Assembly: GCA_013362785.1 (NCBI GenBank)
Contig: JABFVM010000474.1
Coordinates: 1 to 33,870 of the forward strand
Direction of reading: 5' to 3'
DNA length: 33,870 nt
DNA from: Streptomyces sp.
GTDB taxonomy: Bacteria; Actinomycetota; Actinomycetes; Streptomycetales; Streptomycetaceae
The notes under the pieces were generated by a model. The model saw only the letters and a program-made list of their open reading frames with translations. It did no database searches and was not told the origin of the DNA. Shown here piece after piece: positions 16,810 through 24,491 of the stretch. The position numbers and the translations under genes were made by a program. Each line of letters opens with the position of its first letter. Positions within the stretch are counted from its first letter, which is position 1.

Positions 16810-17450
16810 GTAGCAAGGAACGGATCCTGGGCCGGGTGCGGCGGGCGCTGGCGGACGTGCCGCGCGACGACACGCCGTACGAAGAGGCCGTTGCGCGTGA
16901 CTATCTGCGTGAGCACGGGGAGCGGAGCGTCGAGGAAACGGTCGCTCTGCTCGCCGAGAACCTGGCGGACTACCGGGCGATCGTGCACCGCACGAACGAC
17001 GAGGAACTGCCCTACCTCATCATGCGGCTGCTAGCCGAGCGGGGACCCCAGTACGTCCTCGTGCCTCCGTGGCTCCCACCGGAGTGGATGTCGGCCGCCG
17101 ATCCCACCCGCGTCCACGACCGTGCCGTGAGCACGCCCCACGAACTGGACAAGGTCGAGAGCGTGGTCACCGGCTGCGCACTCGCCATCGCCGAGACCGG
17201 CACCATCGTCCTGGACGGCTCCCCTGACCAGGGCCGCCGCCGCATCACGCTCGTCCCCGACCACCACATCTGTGTCGTACGGGTCCCCGAGCAGGTCGTG
17301 TCCTCCGTCCCGCAGGCTCTCGAACGCCTCGACCCGGCCCGTCCGTTGACGTGGATCTCCGGCCCGTCGGCGACCAGCGACATCGAGCTGGACCGGGTCG
17401 AGGGGGTGCACGGTCCGCGCATGCTGGAGGTCGTGCTGGTCGGCGACTGA
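16806..17450 (+). CDS. lutC: L-lactate utilization protein LutC
   Basis: 214 residues, made up of a single LUD domain with AIAETGTIVLDGSPDQGRRRITLVPDHHICVV as its signature (residues about 128-159, spanning the conserved ETGT and HICVV segments). It is the third subunit of the L-lactate oxidising complex. The GTG start overlaps the lutB stop (GTGA). The gene ends 10 bp from the end of the convergent FAD/Rieske gene, with no clear terminator hairpin between them. Confidence 0.94.
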   Translation: MSSKERILGRVRRALADVPRDDTPYEEAVARDYLREHGERSVEETVALLAENLADYRAIVHRTNDEELPYLIMRLLAERGPQYVLVPPWLPPEWMSAADPTRVHDRAVSTPHELDKVESVVTGCALAIAETGTIVLDGSPDQGRRRITLVPDHHICVVRVPEQVVSSVPQALERLDPARPLTWISGPSATSDIELDRVEGVHGPRMLEVVLVGD

Positions 17451-17460
17451 ATGAGTCGGC

Positions 17461-18999
17461 TCAGATGTCGCGCGGCTCCAACGGCCGCACGGCAGGACCC
17501 TGTACGACTCGTCCGTCGGGGTCGAAGCGTGAGCCGTGGCACGGGCATTCCCAGGCCCGCTCCGCGCGGTTGAACGCGACCAGGCAGCCCAGGTGCGTGC
17601 ACTTCGCGGAGACGGCGTGCACCTTTCCGTCCTCGTCGCGATGGACGGCGCAGCGTTTGCCGGACACGTGGACCACGGCGCCGTCGCCGGGGGCGATGTC
17701 GTCCACGGAAGCGGTCGAGGGACCTGGCAGGTGCTGGAGCCGGTCGCCGACGAAGTGGCGTGCCACGTCGGCCTGGTGCTTGACGAAGCCCTTCCCCTCA
17801 CGCAGGACCGACAGCACCCGGCGGGGGTCGTACAGCTCGCTCCACGGGGTCTCACGGCCGGTGACCAGATCGCAGAGCAGGCGGCCCGCCATGATGCCGC
17901 TGCTCAGTCCCCAGCCGCCGAAGCCGGTGGCCACGTGGACATGCCGGGTCGCGGGGTGCAGGGGGCCCACGAGCGGTACGGAGTCGGTGGAGTCATTGTC
18001 CTGCGTGGCCCAGCGGTGGGTGAAGGTGAGCTCACCGAACCGGTCCACCGCCCAGCTCGACAGGGCCTCGAAGCGCTCCTCGACATCGCTGCCCGCGCCG
18101 GGGGTGAAATGTTCGCCGGTGACGATGAGCAGGCGTTGTCCGTCGCCGTGGGGTGCGGTGCGCACCGAGCGGGTGTTCTGCTCGGGGGTGATGTACATGC
18201 CGGTCGGAGCCCGGGAGGCGTCGATGGGAGCGGCGACCACCAGTTCCCGCCGGGGCGAGAGGCGGGTGAACAGCAGCGCCCGGTCGAAGATCGGGTAGTG
18301 GGTGGCGACCACGACGGCGCCGGCCCTCACCTTCACACCGTCCTCGGTCGTCAGCACGCAGGGCTCGCCCTCGGAGAGACCGACCACACGCGTGTGCTCG
18401 TGCACCTGGCCGCCGAGGCGCCGCAGGTCGGCCGCCAGCGCCAGCAGGTACTTACGGGGGTGGAACTGTGCCTGCTCCTCGACGCGCACCGCGCCCGCCA
18501 CCGGGTACGGCAGGTCCGTCCCGGTCACGAACTCGGCGGCCAGGCCCGCCTCCCGGGCCGCGTCGGCCTCCGCGCGCAGCTCATCCGTACGGTCCTCGTC
18601 CTCGGCGTAGGTGTAGGCCGCCGCCGCCTCCCATTCGCAGTCGATGCCGAGTTCCTCCGCGACCTCGGCGGCGTGCCGGATCGCGTCCGTCTGCGAGGTC
18701 GCGTACAGGCGGGCCGCGTCCTTGCCCCGGGTGCGGCGGAGCCGGTCGTAGATCAGGGTGTGCAGGGCCGTCAGCTTGGCGGTGGTGTGCCCGGTGACGC
18801 CCGCCGCGATCCGGTCCGCCTCCAGCAGGGCGACCTGGCGCCCCCGCCGGGCCAGCTCCCATGCGGTGCAGAGCCCGGCGATGCCCGCGCCCACGACGGC
18901 GACCTCGACCGTGAGGTCGCCGTCCGGCGGAGGCGCGAGGTCGCCGGGCGGTGCTGTCTCGATCCAGTACGACGCGTGAAGGCGGGTCGGCTCGTCCAT
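17461..18999 (-). CDS. FAD-dependent oxidoreductase with C-terminal Rieske domain
   Basis: 512 residues in two parts. The N-terminal part is a DAO-type FAD domain: VAVVGAGIAGLCTAWELARRG is the dinucleotide-binding loop and GVTGHTTAKLTALHTL a family-typical follow-on. ATGFGGWGLSSGIMAG near residue 380 is the second FAD-contacting block. The C-terminal 100 residues are a Rieske 2Fe-2S domain with ligands Cys467 and His469 (CTHLGC) and Cys485 and His488 (CPCHGS). Proteins of this design are widespread in actinobacteria, and their substrates are mostly unknown. It has no signal peptide. It lies 47 bp downstream of the GH78 gene on the same strand, so it may share the rhamnose-controlled promoter; a link to rhamnose or lactate oxidation is only inference. 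Confidence 0.9.
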   Translation of the reverse strand: MDEPTRLHASYWIETAPPGDLAPPPDGDLTVEVAVVGAGIAGLCTAWELARRGRQVALLEADRIAAGVTGHTTAKLTALHTLIYDRLRRTRGKDAARLYATSQTDAIRHAAEVAEELGIDCEWEAAAAYTYAEDEDRTDELRAEADAAREAGLAAEFVTGTDLPYPVAGAVRVEEQAQFHPRKYLLALAADLRRLGGQVHEHTRVVGLSEGEPCVLTTEDGVKVRAGAVVVATHYPIFDRALLFTRLSPRRELVVAAPIDASRAPTGMYITPEQNTRSVRTAPHGDGQRLLIVTGEHFTPGAGSDVEERFEALSSWAVDRFGELTFTHRWATQDNDSTDSVPLVGPLHPATRHVHVATGFGGWGLSSGIMAGRLLCDLVTGRETPWSELYDPRRVLSVLREGKGFVKHQADVARHFVGDRLQHLPGPSTASVDDIAPGDGAVVHVSGKRCAVHRDEDGKVHAVSAKCTHLGCLVAFNRAERAWECPCHGSRFDPDGRVVQGPAVRPLEPRDI

Positions 19000-19046
19000 G
19001 CCGGCCGAGTTCCCCCGACCGGCTCCGCCACACGACGGGCCGCAGG

Positions 19047-22000
19047 TCAGCCGAGGCCGGAGGTGACCTGGTAGCGGCCGGAGGGCAGCCGGTAGCTCGC
19101 GATGCCGCCCTCGAAGCCCAGATGCTCGACGCCGGGCACCCGGGACAGCGGGGTCCGGCCCTCACGCACTGTCGCCGGGTCGGACGTGGGGATGCGCAGG
19201 GTGGCCGTGCTGTTCGCGGGGACGACGGCCCGGTAGGTCAGCTCACGGCCGTCCGTCCGCCACTCGCTGACGATCTCGCCGTACGGCGAGAGATGCGATC
19301 CGGTCACCCGGGTGACCTTGCCGGTCGGGTCGAGGTGGGGCTTGAGGAAGAAGTGCCGGAAACCGGGGTGGGCCGGGTCCTTGGCGATGCCGGCCATGCC
19401 CTCGTACATCCACTCCATGATCGCGCCGTAGGAGTAGTGGTTGAACGAGTTCATGTCGACCGGGCCGAAGCCGTCCTCCTTGGAGTACGAGTTCCAGCGC
19501 TCCCAGATGGTGGTGGCACCGTTGCGGACCGAGAACAGCCAGGACGGCATGGCGTCCTGGTGGAGCAGCTTGTACGCCAGATCGACGCGGCCCTCGTCGG
19601 TGAGCACGGGGGCGAGGACGTTCACACCGAGGAAGCCGACGGAGAGGGTGTTCTCGGCGTACTTCACGCGGGTGCTGTCGGGGTGGGCCTCCTTGTAGGC
19701 CTCGTCGTTGCCGATGTTCGCGGCGAGTGACTCGACGAGGTGGCGGCGCTGGGCCTCGGTGTCGTAGAAGCCGAGTTTGAGGACCCAGAGCAGGGCGGTC
19801 TGGCTGTTGTCCTCGGGCTTGCCGCCGGTCCACGGCGGTGCCTCGCCCAGGCTGGAGCGGACCGTGACCTCGCCCGTGGCGGGGTCGGTGACGAGGTACT
19901 TGGCGACGAACGCCCGCTTGATGCGGGAGAAAAGCTCGTCGTAGGCACGGGACTCGGTGTCGCGGCCGGTGGCGCGGGCCATGTCGGCCATCAGTCGGGC
20001 GCTGTAGCCGTAGTAGACGTCGCTGATGAGCTGGGTGCTGGTGACCTGGAACGCCAGCCAGTCGCCGAAGATCGCGCCCTGACCGGCGTAGTGGTCGCCG
20101 GTGCGTTGCCTGATCCAGTCCAGGTACTTCGTCATCGCGGTCCAGCTGCGGTCGATGACGGTGGTGTCGCCGGACATCTGCCACACCGTCCACGGCACGA
20201 CGACCCCGCAGTCCGCCCAACCGCTGGCGGGAACGGGCTGGTTGTAGCGGGAGCCGGGTGCGACCCAGGTGAACTGGGCGCCGTCCTGTCCGTAGGTCTT
20301 CTGGGAGTCGATCAGGGTGTCCTCGAAGTGGCTGAGGAAGTTGACGGCGTCGGCGTTGTAGAGGCCGGTGTTGCAGAAGAGCTGGGTGTCGCCGGTCCAG
20401 CCGAGGCGTTCGTCGCGCTGGGGGCAGTCGGTGGGCACCCAGAGGTAGTTGCCGCGCTGGCCCCAACGGACGTTGCTGATCAGCTGGTTGACGTCGTTGT
20501 CATCGGTGGTGATCGTGCCGATGTCACGGAGGGCGGAGGTCGCGACGCGGCCCGTGAACCGGGTGAGGGTGACGGTGTCGGTCGCGGTGACGGAGACGTA
20601 GCGGAAGCCGTAGAAGGTCAGCGAGTCCTCGTGGGTCTCGCCGTCGGGGTCGCCCTTGAGGAGGTAGGTGCTGGTGGCCTTGGCGGCGCGCAGGTTGGCC
20701 CGGTAGACCGAGCCGACGGGGCCGTCGGCGCCCGCGCTGTCGTCGTTGAGCATCTCGCCGGGTTTGAAGGTGACTTGGGCGCCCGCGGGGCCGCGCACGC
20801 TGTAGCGGGGCACGCCGACCATGTTCTGGCCGAGGTCGATCACGGCGGTGTCACCGGGGCGCAGGGTCACGGACGCGGTGGCCGCGGCGGCCGGGTCGGT
20901 GACCGTGCGGGCGGGGTCGACGACGATACGGCCCTTGCCGTTGGGGCTGCCGTCCTGGCCGTACGCTCCTGTGTAGACGGTGATGGAGTGCGGCTTGCGG
21001 TCCCGGTCCGGCACCAGGCGGGCGCTCTCGCCGGGGTAGGCGACCAGTCTCGCGTCGGGGAACCTGCTGGTGAAGTCGTGCTGCTCGGTGCCCGCCCAGG
21101 TGGAGGTGTCGAAGCCGTTCGCCGTCCAGCCCGCAAGCTCCTTGCGGGCGTCGTAGGTCTGGCCGTCGTAGATGTCGTCGGCACGGTAGGGGCCGGTGTC
21201 GGTGGCCTTCCAGTCGTCGCCGGGGGCGGTGACGATCGTCTGCTCGGATCCGTCGGCGTAGCGGATGAGGAGTTTGGCCTTGAGGGCGAGGCGGTTGCCG
21301 GTGGCCGAGTAGTACTTGCTGTTCTCGGAGACACGGCCGTTGTACCAGCCGTTTCCGAGTACGGCGGCGAGGGTGACACGGCCTTGGTTCTCCCCCGCGA
21401 CCAGGTCGGTGACGTCGTAGGTGAAGTAGTTGACCGTGCTGTCGTAGTTGGTCCAGCCGGGGGCCAGCAGTTCGTGGGTGGTGCCCGCGCCCTGCGGTAC
21501 GGCGACGCGGTGGCCGTTGACATGGGCCTCGTACACGCCGAGTGCGGTGATGTAGAGCCGGGCGGTGCGTATGTGACTGCCTGTCAGTGTGGCTTCTCTG
21601 CGCAGCAGCGGGGCGCCGGGGGTGTTGGGCTTCTTGCCCGCCATGGCTATCCACTGGGCGCCGTCCCAGCCGGCGGTGCCGTCGGTGCCGAGGAGGCCGG
21701 TCTCGAAGTGGGCGGTCGGGGCTGCGGGGGTGGGGCGGCCGGTCTCGTCCCAGGCCGTGACCGTCCAGTGGTAGCGGGTGGAGGGGTGCGGGGCGGGGCC
21801 GTCGTAGCGCACGGCGACCGAGTCCGGTGAGGTGACCCGGCCGCTGTTCCAGACATCGGCGCGGGTCGGGGTGAGGCGGTCGGGGCGGGTGGCCACCAGG
21901 ATCCGGTACGCCGACTGGCGGCGGCCGCGTACCGAGGAGGTCAGACGCCAGCCGAACCTGGGGCGGGTGGCGTCCACGCCGAGGGGGTTGGTTCTGTGCT

Positions 22001-22169
22001 CGACCGTCAGGCCGCCGACCGCGGTGCGTGGGGAGGTCGGTGCGGCCGAGGCGGGCCCGCTTCCCATGATGCCGCCCGCCATGGCCAGGGGTGCGGCGCC
22101 GAGTGCCGTGGTGAGCACCGTCCTTCGACGCACCCCGTCGCCCTGTGTGCTGTCGACTCCGTCATTCAT
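19047..22169 (-). CDS. Secreted GH78 alpha-L-rhamnosidase
   Basis: 1040 residues. A Tat-type signal (RRRTVLTT, hydrophobic stretch, cleavage near ASA-AP at about residue 43) marks it for export. The mature protein has the layout of bacterial GH78 enzymes: N-terminal beta domains (TNPLGVDATRPRFGWRL is typical of their start), the (alpha/alpha)6 catalytic barrel and a C-terminal beta domain. DERLGWTGD holds the likely general acid Glu587, and NHYSYGAIMEWMYEG holds the likely base Glu919, by analogy with the Streptomyces avermitilis enzyme. It releases terminal alpha-L-rhamnose from plant glycans or glycosides outside the cell. AAGGGA lies 7 bp before the ATG. A promoter and a rha-type operator lie upstream, tying it to the catabolic genes. 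Confidence 0.95.
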   Translation of the reverse strand: MNDGVDSTQGDGVRRRTVLTTALGAAPLAMAGGIMGSGPASAAPTSPRTAVGGLTVEHRTNPLGVDATRPRFGWRLTSSVRGRRQSAYRILVATRPDRLTPTRADVWNSGRVTSPDSVAVRYDGPAPHPSTRYHWTVTAWDETGRPTPAAPTAHFETGLLGTDGTAGWDGAQWIAMAGKKPNTPGAPLLRREATLTGSHIRTARLYITALGVYEAHVNGHRVAVPQGAGTTHELLAPGWTNYDSTVNYFTYDVTDLVAGENQGRVTLAAVLGNGWYNGRVSENSKYYSATGNRLALKAKLLIRYADGSEQTIVTAPGDDWKATDTGPYRADDIYDGQTYDARKELAGWTANGFDTSTWAGTEQHDFTSRFPDARLVAYPGESARLVPDRDRKPHSITVYTGAYGQDGSPNGKGRIVVDPARTVTDPAAAATASVTLRPGDTAVIDLGQNMVGVPRYSVRGPAGAQVTFKPGEMLNDDSAGADGPVGSVYRANLRAAKATSTYLLKGDPDGETHEDSLTFYGFRYVSVTATDTVTLTRFTGRVATSALRDIGTITTDDNDVNQLISNVRWGQRGNYLWVPTDCPQRDERLGWTGDTQLFCNTGLYNADAVNFLSHFEDTLIDSQKTYGQDGAQFTWVAPGSRYNQPVPASGWADCGVVVPWTVWQMSGDTTVIDRSWTAMTKYLDWIRQRTGDHYAGQGAIFGDWLAFQVTSTQLISDVYYGYSARLMADMARATGRDTESRAYDELFSRIKRAFVAKYLVTDPATGEVTVRSSLGEAPPWTGGKPEDNSQTALLWVLKLGFYDTEAQRRHLVESLAANIGNDEAYKEAHPDSTRVKYAENTLSVGFLGVNVLAPVLTDEGRVDLAYKLLHQDAMPSWLFSVRNGATTIWERWNSYSKEDGFGPVDMNSFNHYSYGAIMEWMYEGMAGIAKDPAHPGFRHFFLKPHLDPTGKVTRVTGSHLSPYGEIVSEWRTDGRELTYRAVVPANSTATLRIPTSDPATVREGRTPLSRVPGVEHLGFEGGIASYRLPSGRYQVTSGLG

Positions 22170-22197
22170 GCCGTAGTCCCTTTCGGCTGCTCGGAGT

Positions 22198-22209
22198 TGG
22201 AACGATTCA
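22198..22209. promoter_or_regulatory. Rha-type operator upstream of the GH78 gene
   Basis: TGGAACGATTCA matches the complement of the rhaI operator (TGAAACGATTCA) at 11 of 12 positions. It lies 15 bp downstream of the -10 box of the GH78 promoter and 28 bp upstream of the start codon. Both position and sequence copy the arrangement at rhaI and rhaT, 12-13 kb away. Confidence 0.68.
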
Positions 22210-22224
22210 GCTCGAACGACGGTG

Positions 22225-22253
22225 AAGCTAGTGACAGAGGTGAATGCTGTCCA
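22225..22253 (-). promoter_or_regulatory. Promoter of the GH78 gene
   Basis: On the minus strand, TGGACA (22253-22248) and TAGCTT (22230-22225) are 17 bp apart; the -35 matches TTGACA at five of six bases. The predicted start of transcription is near 22218, leaving a leader of about 50 bases that contains the operator at 22198-22209. Confidence 0.55.
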
Positions 22254-22280
22254 TGCCTGGATCAGGACGAATGCGATGCA

Positions 22281-22320
22281 ATTTTCAACAGTTCAGGGAG
22301 TTCTGATTGAAACAGTTCAA
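22281..22320. repeat. AT-rich cluster of TTGAA/TTCAA repeats
   Basis: AACAGTTCA occurs twice in direct orientation (22287-22295, 22311-22319), 24 bp apart. TTGAAACAGTTCAA (22307-22320) is an imperfect inverted repeat, and TTTCAA with TTGAAA (22283-22288, 22307-22312) can form a longer stem with help from CAG/CTG. The stretch is clearly richer in A and T than its surroundings. It lies between the end of the membrane-protein gene and the GH78 promoter, so it could terminate the former or bind a regulator of the latter. Confidence 0.4.
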
Positions 22321-22328
22321 AAGCGGAA

Positions 22329-23258
22329 TCAGGAGCTCTTGGCCGCTCGCCGCGTCGCATCGCGGCTCAGGATGCCGAAGGCCCACCGCTCGTTGAAGCC
22401 CGCCACGAAGCCGACGGCGCACCAGAAGCCCCAGAACTCGGTGCCCAGGGCGGCCGATCCGGGGCTGCCCGCGGCCGGACAGATCTCGGCGGTGGTGGCG
22501 GGCGGTTCGAAGACCGGCATGATGCCGCCGCTGAGCAGGAAATAGACGGCGAGGGCGAGGATCCAGCCGACGAAGACCCGGTACACGCCCTCGTGGCGCA
22601 TGGTGCGGGCCATCTGGCCGGGGACGACCAGTCCCTCGCGCCCGTCCGTCTTGCGCCGCACCAGCTGGTCGGCGCTGCCCCGCAGCCGTACCAGCACGCT
22701 CAGCACGGCCCCGAACGCGCCGACGCCGCCGCACACGAACGCGCCCAGCAGACTCCAGCGGTTGGTGCAGTTCAGCGTCACGCCCAGAGCGCCGAGCAGG
22801 CCGACGCCCCAGAGGACCGGTACGGCGAGCAGTGCGAGGCTCGCGGCCGAGCCGATGGTGAGTCCGACGTTGAGGCCCCGGCTGACGGCGGTCGCGCCGT
22901 CCTGGGCGAGCCGGCCCTTCAAGTCGGCGATCTCCTCGTCGAGATACAGGGTCAGATGCTCGTTCGGCTTGGCGTCGGCGAGTCGTGGATCGGTCAGCGC
23001 GTTGCCGAGCACCCGCACCACCGCGACCCGCCCCGAGACCCGTGTCCGGCGTTCGAAGGCGCGCTGCGAGGCGCCGTAGAGGAGCTGCAGTTGCACCTGC
23101 TGCTCGGGATACAGATCGCAGAACTGTACGTAGGCGCCGTCGAACCCGGCCGGCACGACCTCCAGCAGTCCCTCGGGCCACAACTCGGTGTCCGCCCCCT
23201 GGACCGACTCACGCAATCCCCGCCACCAAGGGTGGCGCTGTCCCCCGTTGTCCGTCAT
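22329..23258 (-). CDS. Membrane protein of unknown function
   Basis: 309 residues that I do not recognise as a named family. The first 140 or so residues are soluble and include WWRGLRESVQGADTELWPEG and a stretch with DAKPNEHLTLYLDEEIADLKGRLAQDG, which may be a helical region. Four or five hydrophobic segments follow, roughly residues 145-180, 188-213, 246-270 and 285-300. A hydrophilic loop (QLVRRKTDGREGLVVPGQMARTM) separates the second and third. The start at 23258 (MTDNGGQRHPWW) was chosen because sequence upstream is Arg-rich and unlike coding sequence. It is single-gene in context: GH78 lies downstream with its own promoter, and 246 bp without a gene lie upstream. Confidence 0.75.
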   Translation of the reverse strand: MTDNGGQRHPWWRGLRESVQGADTELWPEGLLEVVPAGFDGAYVQFCDLYPEQQVQLQLLYGASQRAFERRTRVSGRVAVVRVLGNALTDPRLADAKPNEHLTLYLDEEIADLKGRLAQDGATAVSRGLNVGLTIGSAASLALLAVPVLWGVGLLGALGVTLNCTNRWSLLGAFVCGGVGAFGAVLSVLVRLRGSADQLVRRKTDGREGLVVPGQMARTMRHEGVYRVFVGWILALAVYFLLSGGIMPVFEPPATTAEICPAAGSPGSAALGTEFWGFWCAVGFVAGFNERWAFGILSRDATRRAAKSS

Positions 23259-23403
23259 GAGAAATCTGTACCGGCATCGGTCCCTGGCCGGAACCCTCCC
23301 ACGGCACCAGACGGCACCAGTCCGGTCACCGACGTCACGGAGCCATGACCTCCGCCTCGACGCGGGCGCCATGAGAAGCCGTTGTGCATCTCCACCGTGA
23401 GTT

Positions 23404-23420
23404 ATCTGTGCAGTACAGAT
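23404..23420. promoter_or_regulatory. Orphan palindrome in the 23259-23504 gap
   Basis: ATCTGTGCAGTACAGAT has perfect 6-bp arms (ATCTGT, ACAGAT) and a further C/G pair inside the 5-bp centre, giving the look of a TetR- or GntR-type operator. It lies 146 bp upstream of the membrane-protein start and 84 bp past the SDR stop. The rest of the 246-bp gap holds no gene I can support. Confidence 0.4.
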
Positions 23421-23504
23421 GTGATGGAGGCCGTTCTGTCCCAGTCCAACAGCCCGTATCAGTAGGGGCGTTGGGCTTGGCGGAGCTCGTCGGCGGACGC
23501 GACT

Positions 23505-24317
23505 TCAGACGGTGCTGCCGCCGTCCGCGAGCAGTGTGCTGCCGGTCATGTACATCGACAGGTCGCTGACGCAGAAGAAGGCCACGCGGGCGATGTCGTC
23601 GGGGGCGGCGATGCGGCCGGCCGGGCTGGTGGCCCTCAGGTGCACGCTGTCCGGGTCCGCCGGAGCGGCTGCCTCGGCTGCCGCCAGTTGGTTGCCCTCG
23701 GTCGGTACGTAGCTGGGCGCCACCCCGAGCACCCGGATGCCGTGCGGTGCGAGCTCCAGGGCGCTCTGCCGGGTGAGGCCGCGTACCGCGTGCTTGGAGG
23801 AGACGTAGGCGGCCAGGCCGGGCGCGCTGCCGCGGAAACCGGCGGTCGAGCAGATGTTGACGATCACGCCGCCGCGGCCGCCGGCGGTCATCACCCGGGC
23901 GGCCTCGCGGGTGCCGGCGAGCGGGCCGCGGGCGTTGACGGCGAATACGCGGTCCCAGCTCTCGTCGTCCGTCTGCGAGATGGGGATGGCGGGGAAGACC
24001 CCGGCGTTGTTGACCCAGGCGTCGAGGCGGCCCCAGCGTTCGGCCGCCAGGTCCGCCGCATCGCGTACGGAGGCCGACTCCGTGACGTCCATCTCGACGC
24101 CCATCGCCTCGACGCCGTACTGGTCGCCGAGGTCGGCCGCCGCGCTCTTCGCGAGCGTGCCGTCGACATCGCCGATGAGGACCCGGGCACCGGCCTCGGC
24201 GAGGCGGGCGGCGATCGCTTTGCCGAGCCCGCGTCCGCCGCCGGTCACCACGGCCGTGCGGTCGTGCAGGGAGACGAGGTCGGTGAGCGGACGCGAGGAG
24301 ACATCAGGCATGGGCAT
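23505..24317 (-). CDS. Short-chain dehydrogenase/reductase (SDR)
   Basis: 270 residues, a classical SDR. TGGGRGLG near residues 25-32 binds the nicotinamide cofactor, NNAG is present, and the catalytic Ser-Tyr-Lys set is visible in CSTAGFRGSAPGLAAYVSSK. The acidic residue in LIGDVDG after the second strand suggests NAD rather than NADP. The ATG at 24317 has GAAGGAA about 8 bp upstream. It is divergent from a TetR-family gene, with a 23-bp palindrome between them, so it is probably the target of that regulator. The substrate cannot be deduced from sequence. Confidence 0.92.
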   Translation of the reverse strand: MPMPDVSSRPLTDLVSLHDRTAVVTGGGRGLGKAIAARLAEAGARVLIGDVDGTLAKSAAADLGDQYGVEAMGVEMDVTESASVRDAADLAAERWGRLDAWVNNAGVFPAIPISQTDDESWDRVFAVNARGPLAGTREAARVMTAGGRGGVIVNICSTAGFRGSAPGLAAYVSSKHAVRGLTRQSALELAPHGIRVLGVAPSYVPTEGNQLAAAEAAAPADPDSVHLRATSPAGRIAAPDDIARVAFFCVSDLSMYMTGSTLLADGGSTV

Positions 24318-24393
24318 GAGGAGATTTCCTTCGGTGTCGTGGGGGGCGGTGCGGTTCGTCGCCGGCGCGTACCGATGCCGCACGCGATGGTTC

Positions 24394-24416
24394 AATGTAA
24401 CCACAGTGGAAACATT
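24394..24416. promoter_or_regulatory. Palindromic operator candidate between SDR and TetR genes
   Basis: The 23-bp stretch centred on 24405 has arms AATGT and ACATT at the ends and CCAC/GTGG flanking the centre; 9 of 11 base pairs are symmetrical. It lies about 78 bp upstream of both the SDR and the TetR start codons, which is the usual place for a TetR-family operator that controls the neighbour and the regulator itself. Confidence 0.65.
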
Positions 24417-24491
24417 TCGCGATGATTAAACTCCGGGCGACACCGGAAGGCAACCCCCGGTGCGGGGAGCACCTACGGCTCAGGAGGCAAC

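Noticed and set aside
19740..21830. A 696-codon open frame on the plus strand
   Set aside because: It is antisense to the GH78 gene. It is Gly/Val/Ala-rich with no recognisable motif.
23421..23465. Tiny frame of about 14 codons beginning GTGATGGAG after the orphan palindrome
   Set aside because: It is too short, has no ribosome site or homology to argue from, and could arise by chance.
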